Counted from the stretch's first letter, positions 34,001-40,210 are shown. The stretch is 64,000 bases of DNA from Gari tellinella (GCA_922989275.2 OV277863.1:22224001-22288000), one strand, 5' to 3'. A program made the numbers and translations. The notes: generated by a model from the sequence alone, not told the origin.

Positions 34001-34190
34001 AGCTTTCTGTTTTACTTTCGTCTTGCTTTGAAAAACTTGATCGATAAGTCATGTGTCAGGTCATACATGTACTACATGTACATGTAATATTTTACTTACC
34101 TTGAGAAGCATACATCCAACAAGCAGTAACGTGAACCAGTAAACCATGACATATCTGACACCCGTCCTCTCCCTGACTCCCCTAAAACAC
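15946..34190 (-). CDS. Multi-pass membrane protein gene, 3' five exons (unidentified)
   Basis: Five minus-strand exons join in consistent phase through GT-AG introns: 34,181-34,100; 26,139-26,033; 19,568-19,475; 18,712-18,514; 16,034-15,946. They give at least 189 residues ending at TGA. The protein starts (incomplete) with GVRERTGVRYVMVYWF, a first hydrophobic helix. A second helix (GYAIIYVAILMVDLIVGSAI) and a third (YGTLGSVVMWLILLFVCPYF) follow, then a tail of about 95 residues rich in Ser, Lys and Arg. Arg/Lys clusters between helices 1 and 2 and after helix 3 suggest the tail is cytoplasmic. The first helix region faintly recalls XK-related scramblase proteins, but the third helix and tail do not, so I leave it unnamed. 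Introns of 7.9, 6.5, 0.76 and 2.5 kb are full of miniature elements. The 5' exons were not found. Confidence 0.75.
16035..16870. other. Intron sequence without recognised elements
   Basis: Part of the last intron of the membrane-protein gene. A plus-strand frame at 16,205-16,534 has no family features and includes a CCCTGATCAGGGTC palindrome remnant near 16,302, so it is not called. Confidence 0.4.
16873..18478. mobile_element. Family A element interrupted by a 1.4-kb repeat
   Basis: The left half (CAGTGCAGAAAACGTTATTC, then AACAGTTTGGAGCCAGATCA with a shortened core) runs to about 17,026. The right half resumes at about 18,403 (TTTCATTGCAATTGCGTATG) and ends TTTTCTCCACTG at 18,478, with TA on both sides. 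The intervening element is described separately. Confidence 0.75.
17027..18402. mobile_element. Bivalve-type CTGAGC/GTCCGGCGTC repeat with 161-bp tandem units
   Basis: Starts with CTCACCTGAGCTAGCTCAGG and GTCCGGCGTCCGTCGTCCGT, and ends with GGGCCTTCAGGCCCTCTTG. Its body has six to seven units of about 159-163 bp, with anchors TTTACACTCTAGAGGCC at about 17,110, 17,270, 17,430, 17,590, 17,750 and 17,915. The start and end phrases are, from memory, typical of an abundant repeat class in bivalve genomes. No coding capacity is seen. Confidence 0.8.
18514..18712 (-). CDS. Membrane-protein gene, tail exon
   Basis: Acceptor TTTTTCAG and donor AAG|GTATGT. Phase 0 entry, 66 codons plus one base. Encodes VRFDFYPARRQISDTFEKTR and a Ser/Lys-rich stretch (SRLTQKRSNQ, SLSLSGNSNTKDGYK). 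No hydrophobic segment, so probably a cytoplasmic tail. Confidence 0.8.
18744..18996. mobile_element. Family B miniature element in intron
   Basis: CTAAACCCATTACCCC to GGTGTCATTGGTTAA. Hairpin about 18,880-18,946 with a GCGCCATAAGGCGC centre. It begins 31 bp from the exon edge at 18,712. Confidence 0.85.
19005..19180. mobile_element. Family E (GATCAGGGT) element remnant
   Basis: TTAATGGACAATTCTATTTT and AAGTCTAGTCCATTTTGACC, followed by GGGTCCCTTAAGAGCTCATC and TGATCAGGGTATACACTTTT. It is the same arrangement as the better copies at 35,992 and 43,365, but diverged. Confidence 0.6.
19475..19568 (-). CDS. Membrane-protein gene, third-helix exon
   Basis: Acceptor CTATTGTTCTAG and donor TGG|GTGAGT. 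It enters with one base that completes the preceding codon, then 31 codons. Encodes DDEGECELAI followed by YGTLGSVVMWLILLFVCPYF-W, a clear membrane helix. It is the only exon that links the phases of its two neighbours. Confidence 0.8.
19626..19834. mobile_element. Family A element, decayed
   Basis: GAGGAGAAAACGTTAC, ACACGCGTTTATTC, AAACCGTTTGGACTCC and TAACGTCTTCTCCATTG in the expected order. The core hairpin is shortened. Confidence 0.65.
19881..20000. mobile_element. Tigger/pogo-like miniature element end
   Basis: TA then CAGTCGAACCTCGATATCTC and CGAACTCGC. Ends of this type are characteristic of pogo/Tigger relatives of Tc1-mariner. The right end is not visible. Confidence 0.55.
20025..20096. 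repeat. Perfect hairpin, variant of family B core
   Basis: Arms TTAAAGCAAGGTGACAGTAA and complement around a GCTCCTTAGGGAGC centre. The outer arm (AAGCAAGGTGACAGT) differs from the common AAGCAGGTTGAAAGT, and both sides carry the matching changes. Confidence 0.85.
20150..20260. mobile_element. Family B half element
   Basis: CACTTAAAGCAGGTTGAAAG is followed by the outer part up to GGAGTAATGGGTTAA, without the second hairpin arm. Confidence 0.55.
20260..20490. other. Intron sequence, nothing recognised
   Basis: AT-rich sequence between elements. Confidence 0.4.
20495..20720. mobile_element. Inverted-repeat element with CGTACGAC ends
   Basis: Outer arms contain TTACGAAACGTCGTACGACA and GACGTACGACTG. 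The inner arms are CATCTAATCT (about 20,573) and AGATTAGATG, around the pair CTCTTTGGAATCG / CGATTCCAAAGAG. Superfamily unknown. Confidence 0.65.
20720..21640. other. Intron sequence, nothing recognised
   Basis: About 0.9 kb of AT-rich sequence with no exon or repeat boundary that I can support. Confidence 0.4.
21641..21830. mobile_element. Family J element (GACGTCATCA)
   Basis: AGCCCCTTCACTGTAATGAC then GTCATCAGCTTTAAACAATT, later TCAAACAGATTGGAGTCTGATC, ending GGGTAAGGCAGTGAAGGGT. The same order is found at 44,833-45,020. A related stretch continues to about 22,010 and ends with GCAGGGAAGGGGTTAACCC. Confidence 0.65.
22308..22520. mobile_element. Element related to the AAGGTTGAGG inverted repeat
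   Basis: TTAAGGTGGTACGTCTCTAA, ATGAGATCGG and GATCGATACGTAGAGCGATC recall the element at 24,037-24,228. The right edge is uncertain. Confidence 0.5.
22565..23150 (+). repeat. Dispersed repeat D, copy 1
   Basis: CCAACATTTTCAACCAATCA, TGATGACATCAT, ACCATACATTGATAGC and the CACAATTGTG palindrome recur in inverse orientation at 38,925-39,345. A separate element (22,665-22,856) is embedded here and is missing from the other copy. Confidence 0.8.
22665..22856. mobile_element. Family C inverted-repeat element (CAGGGCTCCAGATAA)
   Basis: The ends CAGGGCTCCAGATAA and TTATCTGGAGCCCTG are exact complements. Interior: AAAATCTTTATTTCTGCATT, TTGAATTGTCTCTTCGAGAC and GTTTACTCCCTC. Two further copies are at 30,194 and 59,080. 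Confidence 0.85.
23150..24036. other. Intron sequence, mostly unrecognised
   Basis: About 0.9 kb. Duplicated phrase ACCTTCAGTCTTTGA near 23,280 and 23,390, and weak core-hairpin phrases (CAAACGGTTTGGATATTGAC) near 23,832. No exon found. Confidence 0.4.
24037..24228. mobile_element. Inverted-repeat element with AAGGTTGAG ends
   Basis: Starts AAGGTTGAGGACCCTAATGA, ends with TCATCAGCGCTTCTCAACCTT (last 20 bases complementary with few mismatches). The inner GCACTCTACGGAGAGCGATC pairs with GATCGCTCTTCGTAGAGTGC. Confidence 0.8.
24298..24557. mobile_element. Composite family F element, copy 1
   Basis: Ends CAGGGCTGCCA and TGGCAGCCCTG. Flanks GAGTTT and GCGTTT suggest a 6-bp target duplication with one change. 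Inside is the complete family B hairpin (GCTTAAAGCAGGCTGAAAGT...), at the same place as in the other two copies (32,845 and 40,292). Neighbouring motifs CTCCGGATTTTTCC and ATCTTAGGATTTTTCATG are shared as well. Confidence 0.8.
24643..24888. mobile_element. Family A miniature element
   Basis: CAGTGGAGAATCTG to TTTTCTCCACTG. Core hairpin perfect. The flanks here are GA and TC, not TA, so the insertion site or ends have mutated. Confidence 0.85.
25051..25078. repeat. CTGT microsatellite
   Basis: Seven consecutive CTGT/TCTG units. Confidence 0.95.
25110..25333. mobile_element. Family B miniature element
   Basis: The outer part with TGAAGAAAATAATTCCAATT and TAAGAAACATTTTCTATATTC precedes the hairpin (about 25,211-25,282). 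The right edge is ATGGGTTA. Confidence 0.75.
25440..25610. mobile_element. Family E remnant
   Basis: ACCTGTGAAGAGTACACTTATC, GCAAACAGTGTAGGCC, GATCAGGGTCTGTATTGTTTG in the family order. Confidence 0.6.
25706..25991. mobile_element. Family A element, decayed
   Basis: TTACAGTTGAGATAACGC, TTCTTTCCCGTTTAAATG, TTTTGGAGCCTGACTCC, TTAGCATAAACAAATTTA and AAGAATAACG in the family order. The core is shortened. Confidence 0.65.
26033..26139 (-). CDS. Membrane-protein gene, second-helix exon
   Basis: Acceptor CTAACTTTTCAG, donor ATATT|GTAAGT. The only open frame gives IAKDRRRMGYAIIYVAILMV then DLIVGSAIIAWKCKI, a long membrane helix with Arg/Lys on its N-terminal side. Phase 0 in, two bases out. Confidence 0.85.
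26145..26400. other. Intron sequence, nothing recognised
   Basis: Short AT-rich spacer. Confidence 0.4.
26414..26481. repeat. Stand-alone core hairpin
   Basis: AACAGTTTGAATCCTGATCA with its complement around GCCGCGTAACGCGGC. The GAATCC/GGATTC pair differs from the GGAGCC type but is matched on both arms. No family A ends surround it. Confidence 0.85.
26490..27300. other. Intron sequence, mostly unrecognised
   Basis: Contains GAAGGGTTAAAA-type edges of decayed elements near 26,575-26,610. A minus-strand frame at 26,870-27,073 has no family features. Confidence 0.4.
27301..27552. mobile_element. Family B miniature element
   Basis: TTAACCCTTTACCCCATAGC to GGGGGAAAGGGTTAA. Hairpin about 27,353-27,421. 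Well preserved. Confidence 0.9.
27553..27978. other. Intron sequence with decayed element phrases
   Basis: CGAGCGTATTTTTCACAGGTAC, GACGATGATACTCGTCGCTA and GGTTCAAC recall family E edges. Nothing else seen. Confidence 0.4.
27979..28044. repeat. Stand-alone core hairpin (GGATCC type)
   Basis: CAAACAATTTGGATCCAGAT and complement around GACGCCGAGTTACTCGGCGTC. Both arms carry AATTTGGATCC, so the change from CAGTTTGG is matched. Confidence 0.9.
28045..28822. other. Intron sequence, nothing recognised
   Basis: About 0.8 kb AT-rich. An isolated half hairpin (TTTCAGCTTGCTTTAAGC) is near 28,530. Confidence 0.4.
28823..29037. mobile_element. Family B element with one hairpin arm lost
   Basis: TTAACCCATTACC to GGAAAGGGTAAA. 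The hairpin is reduced to AAGCAGGTTGAAAGTAAAAC followed directly by GCGCCTGCTTTAAGC. Confidence 0.7.
29167..29398. mobile_element. Family B element, truncated
   Basis: TTAACCCATAACTTCATAG start, CTCCGCTGAAGAAAATAGTTC, hairpin remnant with GCGCCATAAGGAG. The right outer part stops after ACTAGACATACC. Confidence 0.65.
29618..29869. mobile_element. Family B miniature element
   Basis: TTAACCCTTTCCCC to GGTAAAGGGTTAA. Perfect hairpin about 29,752-29,819 with GCGCCTGTAGGCGC centre. Confidence 0.9.
29886..30142. mobile_element. Family B element with deleted hairpin
   Basis: TTAACCCCTCCATAAATAC to GGGGAAAGGGTTAA. Only AACCTGCTTTACGTTCAACC remains of the hairpin. It lies 16 bp after the preceding copy. 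Confidence 0.75.
30194..30370. mobile_element. Family C inverted-repeat element
   Basis: GAGCTCCAGATAAGGGGAGT to GTTTACTCCCTTTTACCTGGAG, with the AAAATCTTTATT and CTGCATTAAACCC interior of the copy at 22,665. Confidence 0.8.
30404..30655. mobile_element. Family B miniature element
   Basis: TTAACCCTTTCCC to GGGCTAATGGGTTAA. Hairpin about 30,536-30,604. Confidence 0.9.
30842..30915. repeat. Variant hairpin next to family A element
   Basis: CTAATGCAGAACAAAACTGA pairs with TCAGTTTTGTTCTGTATTCAG around AGCTCCATTTGGAGCT. The sequence differs from the family B core but the pairing is nearly complete. Confidence 0.8.
30921..31166. mobile_element. Family A miniature element, TA-flanked
   Basis: 246 bp, CAGTGGAGAATCTG to CAGATTCTCCACTG, perfect core. 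The apparent open frame across it matches those in the other A copies because the DNA is the same palindrome. Confidence 0.9.
31167..31417. other. Intron sequence, nothing recognised
   Basis: AT-rich spacer. Confidence 0.4.
31418..31622. mobile_element. Tigger/pogo-like palindromic miniature element
   Basis: TA then CAGTCGAAATTCGATAGTCC, ending AGTATCGAGTTTCGAGTAT. The inner palindrome (about 31,465-31,540) has arms CCATATTTCAAAGTTAAAAC around ATGGCTTAGCCAT. Confidence 0.65.
31623..32040. other. Intron sequence, nothing recognised
   Basis: No element edges or exon seen. Confidence 0.4.
32060..32170. repeat. Imperfect palindrome (ATTTGATTGGTC)
   Basis: GAGTCTGAAGACGTTCTCAA, CATTTGATTGGTCAAATTTG pair with CTGACCAATCAAATGC and ACGATCTCAGACTC. 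A related palindrome is at 57,930-58,040. Confidence 0.65.
32212..32350. mobile_element. Family B element, partial
   Basis: Hairpin CTAATGCAGGTTGAAGGTAA with GCTCCTCAAGGAGC centre, followed by the right outer part (CAAAACTAGAATCAGGTTAT). Confidence 0.7.
32628..32706. repeat. Variant hairpin
   Basis: GCTTAAAGAAGACCTAAAGT and the complement TTTTGTAAGGCATAAAGC around GCTCCCAATGGAGC, with several mismatches. Confidence 0.6.
32845..33100. mobile_element. Composite family F element, copy 2, 6-bp target duplication
   Basis: CAGGGCTGCCATAAGTTGA to GGAGAAATGGCAGCCCTG, flanked on both sides by CGAAAC. The internal family B hairpin (about 32,967-33,039) sits between ACCATTACCCCATAG and GCTACGATCTGCTAGG. 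Confidence 0.9.
33107..33840. other. Intron sequence, nothing recognised
   Basis: About 0.7 kb AT-rich. ACATGTACAT repeats near 33,460-33,560. Confidence 0.4.
33845..33920. repeat. Decayed family B hairpin
   Basis: GGCTAAAAGTTAAGCAGAAC with TATACTTTCATCTTATTTAA, poorly paired. Confidence 0.5.
33960..34030. repeat. Variant hairpin, nearly perfect
   Basis: CATAAAGCAAGAAGAATGTA pairs with TACTTTCGTCTTGCTTTG around AAGCTCCTTTAGGAGCTT. Confidence 0.8.
34100..34190 (-). CDS. Membrane-protein gene, first-helix exon
   Basis: Donor CTCAAG|GTAAGT. Two acceptors 9 bp apart fit the same phase: TTTTAG (exon to 34,181) and TTACAG (to 34,190, adding CFR). Encodes GVRERTGVRYVMVYWFTLLL then VGCMLLK, ending phase 0. 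The upstream exon must leave two bases. Confidence 0.8.
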
Positions 34191-34796
34191 CTGTAACTGT
34201 CCCCAAGGTAGGATTTCAACTAACAATGTAAACTATACCCACTAATACCGCGTTATCAATTATCTAACGTATAAAGTATTGAGATAATACACTCCATTTT
34301 TGTACAAATACTTTAATACTGTAACCGGGTATTTATCCTGCACAGCGAATGAGATCGACCTGTTCTATAAGTAGATTACACGTGACTACACAATTCATAC
34401 GGGTGTGTATACAAAGGATGTAGAGTTTGTTTACTTAAAGGTGGCCTGCAAGATTAGACTTGAATAATAAATCCGATTATTTGTCCAGTCAGTTTTGCAC
34501 AGTTTTATTTAATTTCCTATATATTCCTTTAACCATGTTGCGTTAGTAACTAGGCAACCGTGCGCCGGAATATCTCTCGGCATTTTCCGCCGAAGCGCTG
34601 TTTCTACGGAAATACTCCCGATTGATATTTCTATTGATTGATACCCGAAGCCGAACGCAAAATTATTAAACTTCTTTATCTTTGCTCAACCATAGCGGAT
34701 ATGATACATTAATGGGATAATTTGACATAAATACCTTTTTATAGAAAGTGAAAACCTGAACAATAAAACCTGTGTTTAGCGGCAACTTTAACATAT
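34191..34796. other. Gene-free stretch
   Basis: Nothing recognised. Confidence 0.4.
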
Positions 34797-35043
34797 CATC
34801 ACATAAATACGCCTTTTCACGCCTTTAATTAATCCAGCCACCAAAGAAAATAGAACTTTCCACTTTATACAGTCATAAATATGTATCAAAAGAATTGTTT
34901 CCTATATTCAAGTCGATTGTAACTTAAAGCAAACTGAAAGTAAAGCAGAATGCACCTTAAGGCGTGTTCTGCTTTACTTTCAACCTGTTTTAAGTAATAA
35001 ACTTTCTTCAATACTAGAAACAGGCTATTGGGTAATGGGTTGA
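34797..35043. mobile_element. Family B miniature element
   Basis: CATCACATAAATACGCC to GGTAATGGGTTGA. Hairpin about 34,922-34,993 with one-sided changes (GCACCTTAAGGCGTG). Confidence 0.8.
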
Positions 35044-35292
35044 GAATAATTCAAACATAATAACACATTTTTAGAGAAGGTGAATAGCTGAAAATAAAAT
35101 CAGTGTTTAGCTGCCACGTTAGGAGATGCAACGGGTTGGTTTGCTTTACTTTACTTCAATACCGGATGAAAGAATAAGAAAGCAAAAATATATAGGAATA
35201 CATGTGTATTAGTCATATACATAATGATAATAATAATAATAAAGACTTTTTTTTCAAGAGAGTAACACAACTAATCTCCCTTATGGTCCTCA

Positions 35293-35520
35293 ACAGTGGC
35301 GAGGGCGTTATAATTTCCCGTTTAAACGAAATGAAAAGCAAATGAAATACCGGTAAAATGTAGAAAACGCCTTTTAAAATCATCTGAAATAGCAAACACC
35401 TTGGGATCTGAATAAAGACCAGGCTACCCGGCATCTGGTCTGACTTCAAACTGTTTGCAACGGACATACATATTTCAACATAAACGCGTTCATTGGAAAA
35501 TAACACCGGCTTCTCCACTG
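35293..35520. mobile_element. Family A element, decayed
   Basis: CAGTGGCGAGGGCG start and CGGCTTCTCCACTG end. TTCCCGTTTAAACG and ACATAAACGCGTTCATTGG are present; the core is diverged (GGCTACCCGGCATCTGG). Confidence 0.7.
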
Positions 35521-35745
35521 AATACACAACGCCATGGAATTAGTCTCAGAATCTCAGAATCAGTTTCAGAATGATATTTTTAAAAGGTTCTATGCATGGA
35601 TTAGGGCAATAAATTATAGTCACATCCGTGAGCTTAGACATGGGCAGCCACTAATGGCATCAGCACCAGTACCTCATTACGGCAGGGTACCGCAGAACTT
35701 CTGTCAAATCTCTTGTATTTTATATCATGATTGTATGATATCGTC
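35521..35745. other. Gene-free stretch
   Basis: Nothing recognised. Confidence 0.4.
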
Positions 35746-35749
35746 CAAT

Positions 35750-35990
35750 AGCTCATTTACACCTGAAGCTTTAAATGGACAACACCAATTTCCTACCAAG
35801 TCTAGTCCATTTTTGCTTACAAAAGATTGCTGTTTGCCATTTTTTGCAAAATGAAAAAACCGGGCAGATCAGGGTCTACACTGTTTCATAGGACAAGTGT
35901 ACTGTACATAAACAGGTTTTGTTTTGTTTTGTTTTTATAAATGATGAGTATACTCATCACTAATGTTGAACGTGTTAGGCATTTAACCCT
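35750..35990. mobile_element. Family E remnant
   Basis: TTTAAATGGACAACACCAATT, AAGTCTAGTCCATTTTTGC, GCAGATCAGGGTCTACACTG, then GATGAGTATACTCATCACTA. Confidence 0.55.
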
Positions 35991-35991
35991 T

Positions 35992-36216
35992 AACCCATTC
36001 ACCCCTGAAACTTAAATGAACATTCCAATTTCAAAATAAGTCAAGTCCATTTTTGACTATTAAGGGTTGAATTTAACAATATATTTATGAATGACAAACA
36101 GTGTAAAGGAGCCCTCTGATCAGGGTCAATACTGTTTGCATAGGAGAAGTGTAACCCTCACAGGTACACTGTTTCTTAATGACGACTATACTAGTCGTTA
36201 GGGTTGAATGTGTTAA
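35992..36216. mobile_element. Family E miniature element
   Basis: TTAACCCATTCACCCCTGAA to GGTTGAATGTGTTAA. Interior: AAGTCAAGTCCATTTTTGAC, GGAGCCCTCTGATCAGGGTC, ACCCTCACAGGTACACTG and GACGACTATACTAGTCG. Confidence 0.75.
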
Positions 36217-36537
36217 TCTGCCGCGTAAATACGGTTTTAATGGTAATCTTCAAACAGTTTGGACCCATGGCGTAACTTGGAATCTGACTAGGATCCGCAT
36301 TGTTTTGACGCAATACTTAGGTTTCCTCAATTAAAAGAGTATAAACACATATTTTGAAATATAATGCAGACGATTTATTTTTGAAGCAGACGATAAATCT
36401 AGTATAGTTATAATGGATTTGATAATAATTTAATGGTTATATTCACGCGACAACCACCTTTGATGTAAGATGGTGACTCCATCGTGTATAAGCCATTTTT
36501 GTCTAAATATATAATTATGATGTAAGTCTATTGTTTA
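36217..36537. other. Gene-free stretch with decayed core-hairpin phrases
   Basis: TTCAAACAGTTTGGACCC near 36,250 and GCAGACGATTTATT near 36,363. Confidence 0.4.
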
Positions 36538-36668
36538 AACCATTACCCCATAGCCTGTTTCTAGTATTGAAGAAAGGTGACCACTTAAATCAGTTTGGAA
36601 GTAAAGTAGAATGCGCCTGAATGCGCATTCTGCTTTTCTTTCAGCCTGCTTTAAGCTACCATCTTTCA
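36538..36668. mobile_element. Family B element, partial
   Basis: ACCATTACCCCATAGCCTGT, then the hairpin AAATCAGTTTGGAAGTAAAG with complement to GCCTGCTTTAAGCTACCATC. Confidence 0.7.
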
Positions 36669-37014
36669 GTCAGCGTGACTAACCATGAATCTGGTAAAAT
36701 TCCAGTATCGAATATCCTGTTAAATAAGTTTTGATAAAGTGGCATTAATACATCAATCGAACGGTTTATGTATTCATTAGAAATATGGTCTGAACCATTT
36801 GCGTAACCCATTCTTAAATTATGAATTGCTTTCTTAATTTCGTCAATAGCCTAATTTTATTATTCAAATTGATATCAGCATCGACATTAGGCCAAACAGG
36901 GTAAGTGGGATAATCTTATTCGACATTAACGGTTTCCACATTCTTGATAAACTCATAAAATTGGTTATATGTCAACATCGGCATATTTGGTTTTCTATTA
37001 ATGCTATTAAAGTA
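36669..37014. other. Gene-free stretch
   Basis: Nothing recognised. Confidence 0.4.
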
Positions 37015-37243
37015 TTAACCCATTTGTGCCCACGATCCCATATATGGGACATAGGCAAACAGTGTAGACTCTGATCAGACGCCGCATGATGCGGCGTCTG
37101 ATCAGAGTCTACTCTGTTTGCTGATAGGAATTTCAATATAAAACAAAATGAAAATGAAAATGTTGATCAGGTATCCCTTTGATAAAAAATGGACTAATCC
37201 AATATATAAACATGGAAGAATCCACTGGGTATAAATGGGTTAA
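37015..37243. mobile_element. TTAACCCATTTGTGCC element with core hairpin
   Basis: TTAACCCATTTGTGCCCACG to GGTATAAATGGGTTAA. The core hairpin of family A type (37,055-37,121; CAAACAGTGTAGACTCTGAT around GCCGCATGATGCGGC) sits in the left half. So the core occurs with ends unlike those of family A. Confidence 0.8.
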
Positions 37244-37489
37244 TGTTGTTCCAGTAACCAGGATGTGACTCTGTCCTCATATTTCTTATTTTCTTTCTAA
37301 AGCGGCGTTTATATATATAACTGCACTCGTACAGTTCGTTTTCATTTTTTACTAGCTTTCAACATTTCATTTCTGTTAATTTCATTATAAACATGTATGC
37401 ATGTATATACATGTATATACTATTCATGCAATGGCGAAATGATGGTAGAAAGGGTCAGATTTCAAGTCGTACATATGGTAGCTTCATGT

Positions 37490-37620
37490 CTGCAGATGGT
37501 AGCAAAAAGCAGACTGAACATAACACAGAATGCGCCTTAAGGCGTATTCTGCTTTCCTTTCAACTTGATTTAAGTGTTCACTTGTCTTCAACTTTAGAAA
37601 CAACCCATAGGATAACGGAC
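37490..37620. mobile_element. Family B element, partial
   Basis: GCAAAAAGCAGACTGAACATAAC with GCGCCTTAAGGCG centre, then CTTCAACTTTAGAAAC. Confidence 0.6.
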
Positions 37621-37635
37621 TAACACATTACTTAC

Positions 37636-37661
37636 CGTATAATATAAAGTAGTAGATTAAT
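37636..37661 (-). CDS. Candidate micro-exon upstream of the membrane-protein exons
   Basis: 26 nt between AATCTAG and the donor CG|GTAAGT. It would encode INLLLYII and leave CG, the two bases needed by the exon at 34,190. The acceptor lacks a pyrimidine tract, and an AT-rich stretch can look hydrophobic by chance. Confidence 0.25.
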
Positions 37662-37684
37662 CTAGATTCGCCCGTAAGATAGTA

Positions 37685-37930
37685 CAGTGGAGAATCTGTT
37701 ATTCTTTCCCAATAAACGCGTTTACGCTAAAACTATTATTTGCAGTGCAAACAGTTTGGAGCCAGATCAGACGCCGGGTAACCCGGCGTCTGATCAGGCT
37801 CCAAACTGTTTGCCACCAAGATAAACATGAAATATCATAATTGTCCAAGGGTTGTTCTTTTCTACGTTTTAGTGCTTTGCGTTTGCGTACGTTTGCGTTT
37901 AAACGGGAAAGAATAACAGATTCTCCACTG
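37685..37930. mobile_element. Family A miniature element, TA-flanked
   Basis: 246 bp, complete ends and perfect core hairpin. Nearly identical to the copies at 14,191 and 30,921. Confidence 0.9.
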
Positions 37931-38924
37931 TACCTAGTACATGTAGTATAATTATGTAGACGACTAGTTTGCTTTTATGGCTGTACACAATGTACATAGA
38001 TCTACAGACAGCTTTCAGTAATCAATGTACATGTATTAACCGTATAATAATAAAATAATTAACGAACAGTGCAAACAAGAACTATCTTTAAAAAAGATAT
38101 TCAGCGGAATGAAGGGTTGAACTAATGCTATAGATGGGTGTGTAAAATTTAATGAAATTGAGGTTTTTAAAGAATTGTAATATCTTGGATTGAAAAGCAA
38201 AAATACAAGTATACAATGGAAACAGTTACTTTTATTTAAAATGCAAAACTATCATGTACAGAAATGCAAAACAAAACAATAATTTAACTTATATCCTAGC
38301 TACTGGTAGGAGATCCTCACATTAATATAGTAATTGTTCTATAATATCAAACTTCATTCATAGTTTAGTTTAATAATATTTTATTGTTCAATTAGTTTAC
38401 ATATTCACACAAGCATCATATAATTTGTTTAATATAAACAAAAGGGTTGGGCCACAAGTTATTGCAACATTAGATTCGGCCCTTCCCATTCTGTCACAAA
38501 CATGTCGGTAAACAATATAGATGTTAATTTCTTTCGATATTCTGTCTTCAATTAGTAAAAAGGAAATTCGGAGTGGAGACAATGATGACATTGAGACAGA
38601 AAAAAGTTTCGTTGAATTGAAACATTTGTTTGACAAGTAAATTATATAAGAATAAAGTAACTGTAAAATAGGAAAAAAAAGAGAGAAAAACGAGAAAAAT
38701 TGCTGACAATTTTTCTCCCATTCCCAACTCTGCATTTTGTTCCCAGGACCCCCACCCAGACTCACTATTATTCAAACCATTAACAAAGGCATTCGTCAAA
38801 TAGCATTAAAATAAACATGGGGTCTCTGTTCTCAAAGAACATTCATAGAGTTTCTTGAAACAAACTATAACTAAATAAACTAAGTACTGTGCATGCTCAT
38901 ACAGATACAGCAGTCTGCTGTAGA
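37931..38924. other. Gene-free AT-rich stretch
   Basis: About 1 kb. A minus-strand frame at 38,397-38,765 (122 codons) shows no domain, splice context or composition that sets it apart. Confidence 0.4.
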
Positions 38925-39345
38925 TTCTTTAACACCTCATTCTTGTAAATAATTGATGAAACAACACAATTGTGTTTAACTCACTTGATGCCATTTATTA
39001 TATTGCTTTTAATGTATGGTAAATGTGTACAAATAATTAACAGTTAAAACAAATTGGTAGTAAACTATAACAAAACACCTAGCTTCTTCTGTATATCTAT
39101 AAAAAGATTTCAGATGTCATATCTTAAAATAGAAGCATGATGTCATCAGCACAGTAGTAAGCAGTCTGCAATGTTCAGTCTGTGTCTCTTAATTTTACAC
39201 TCTAACAATTCAATTCTGGTAAAACTGTAATAGTACATAGACCAGACTGGCTACTTATCCAATCAGACAATTCAGTTTGCAACAGGTGCTCTTAAACCTA
39301 AATTTCTGATCAAATATGATTGGTTGAAAATGTTGGTCTAAATAG
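38925..39345 (-). repeat. Dispersed repeat D, copy 2 (inverted)
   Basis: Reverse complement of much of 22,565-23,150: TGTTGTTTCATC/CACAATTGTG, TACCATACATT, ATGATGTCATCA and TGATTGGTTGAAAATGTTGG. It lacks the family C element found inside copy 1. Confidence 0.75.
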
Positions 39346-39579
39346 ATACCATGCACCTCCGCTGAAAAATTTAGACTGTTTGCAAAGTCGCATTTTGGCA
39401 CCATTGGCAGTGAAAGAGTTAACCAAACGCTGCGTCTGCAAACTAATTGAATACATGTACTGTTGTTTATGACAATCAACGTCAGTCATGTTAACGAACT
39501 GCATACTGCATACATGTACTCAAAATTGGGTTCATCTGTAACGAATTTTACCTCCTACACTGCATGCCATAAGAGACTG

Positions 39580-39713
39580 AGTCCATTACCCCATACATAC
39601 CTCTTTTACGCCTTTAATTTATTACTCCACTGAAGAAATTGTTCCACTTTATACAGTAATGAATATGCACAACAAGAAATAGTTTCTTCATCATAGGAGA
39701 TGGTAGATTAAGG
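39580..39713. mobile_element. Family B left half
   Basis: CATTACCCCATACATACCTC, CCACTGAAGAAATTGTTCC, then AGATGGTAGATTAA, where a family G element joins. Confidence 0.55.
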
Positions 39714-39980
39714 GTGTATCAAACTCATAAGCGAAATTTTCAATGTATCTAACTTGTTTTCTTTCATGTTTATTTTGGAAGAGCTGTTTGGTGCCTGTTT
39801 TGTCTTAACTTAGTTTTTTTATATAAGGAAATACTACCATAGACATGGAATAAATAATACAAAACCAAATCACCATGTTTGTTTTCATTTGAAATATATT
39901 TTAATATAATTTTATTGAAGCGGGTTCTTTGAGAGGGACAAAATAAGAAAAAACAAATGCTAATCTGACACACCTTTTAG
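39714..39980. mobile_element. Family G element (TTAA-GGGTGTATC)
   Basis: TTAA then GGGTGTATCAAACTCATAAG, ending CTAATCTGACACACC and TTTTA. The ends are imperfect inverted repeats. The same start recurs at 63,970. Confidence 0.55.
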
Positions 39981-40210
39981 AAATGGCCGTAGAGCCAAAC
40001 ATTGCACACTAAACTATATTATATTTCTATTGTTACATTCATCTTAAAAAGCTCTTCAAAACAAAGCCATGATAGAACGTTTTTATATACTTTGAACATT
40101 TCTAAAGACAGCTTGAATCTATGTGATGCTACAACTAACACGTAAGTGTTGACCCAGTTGGTTTGTGTAAAACATGTATACCAGTTTTCCTCCACCCTCT
40201 TGCTAATAAG

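Noticed and set aside
15946..34190. Naming the membrane protein as an XK-related scramblase
   Set aside because: Only the first helix region is similar by eye. The third helix and the long tail do not follow that family.
38397..38765. 122-codon minus-strand frame as an exon
   Set aside because: No acceptor or donor fits, composition equals the surroundings, and there is no recognisable domain.
39554..39578. Short minus-strand exon ending GGAG|GTAAAATT
   Set aside because: 25 nt with weak sites on both sides, next to a family B edge, and no phase partner.
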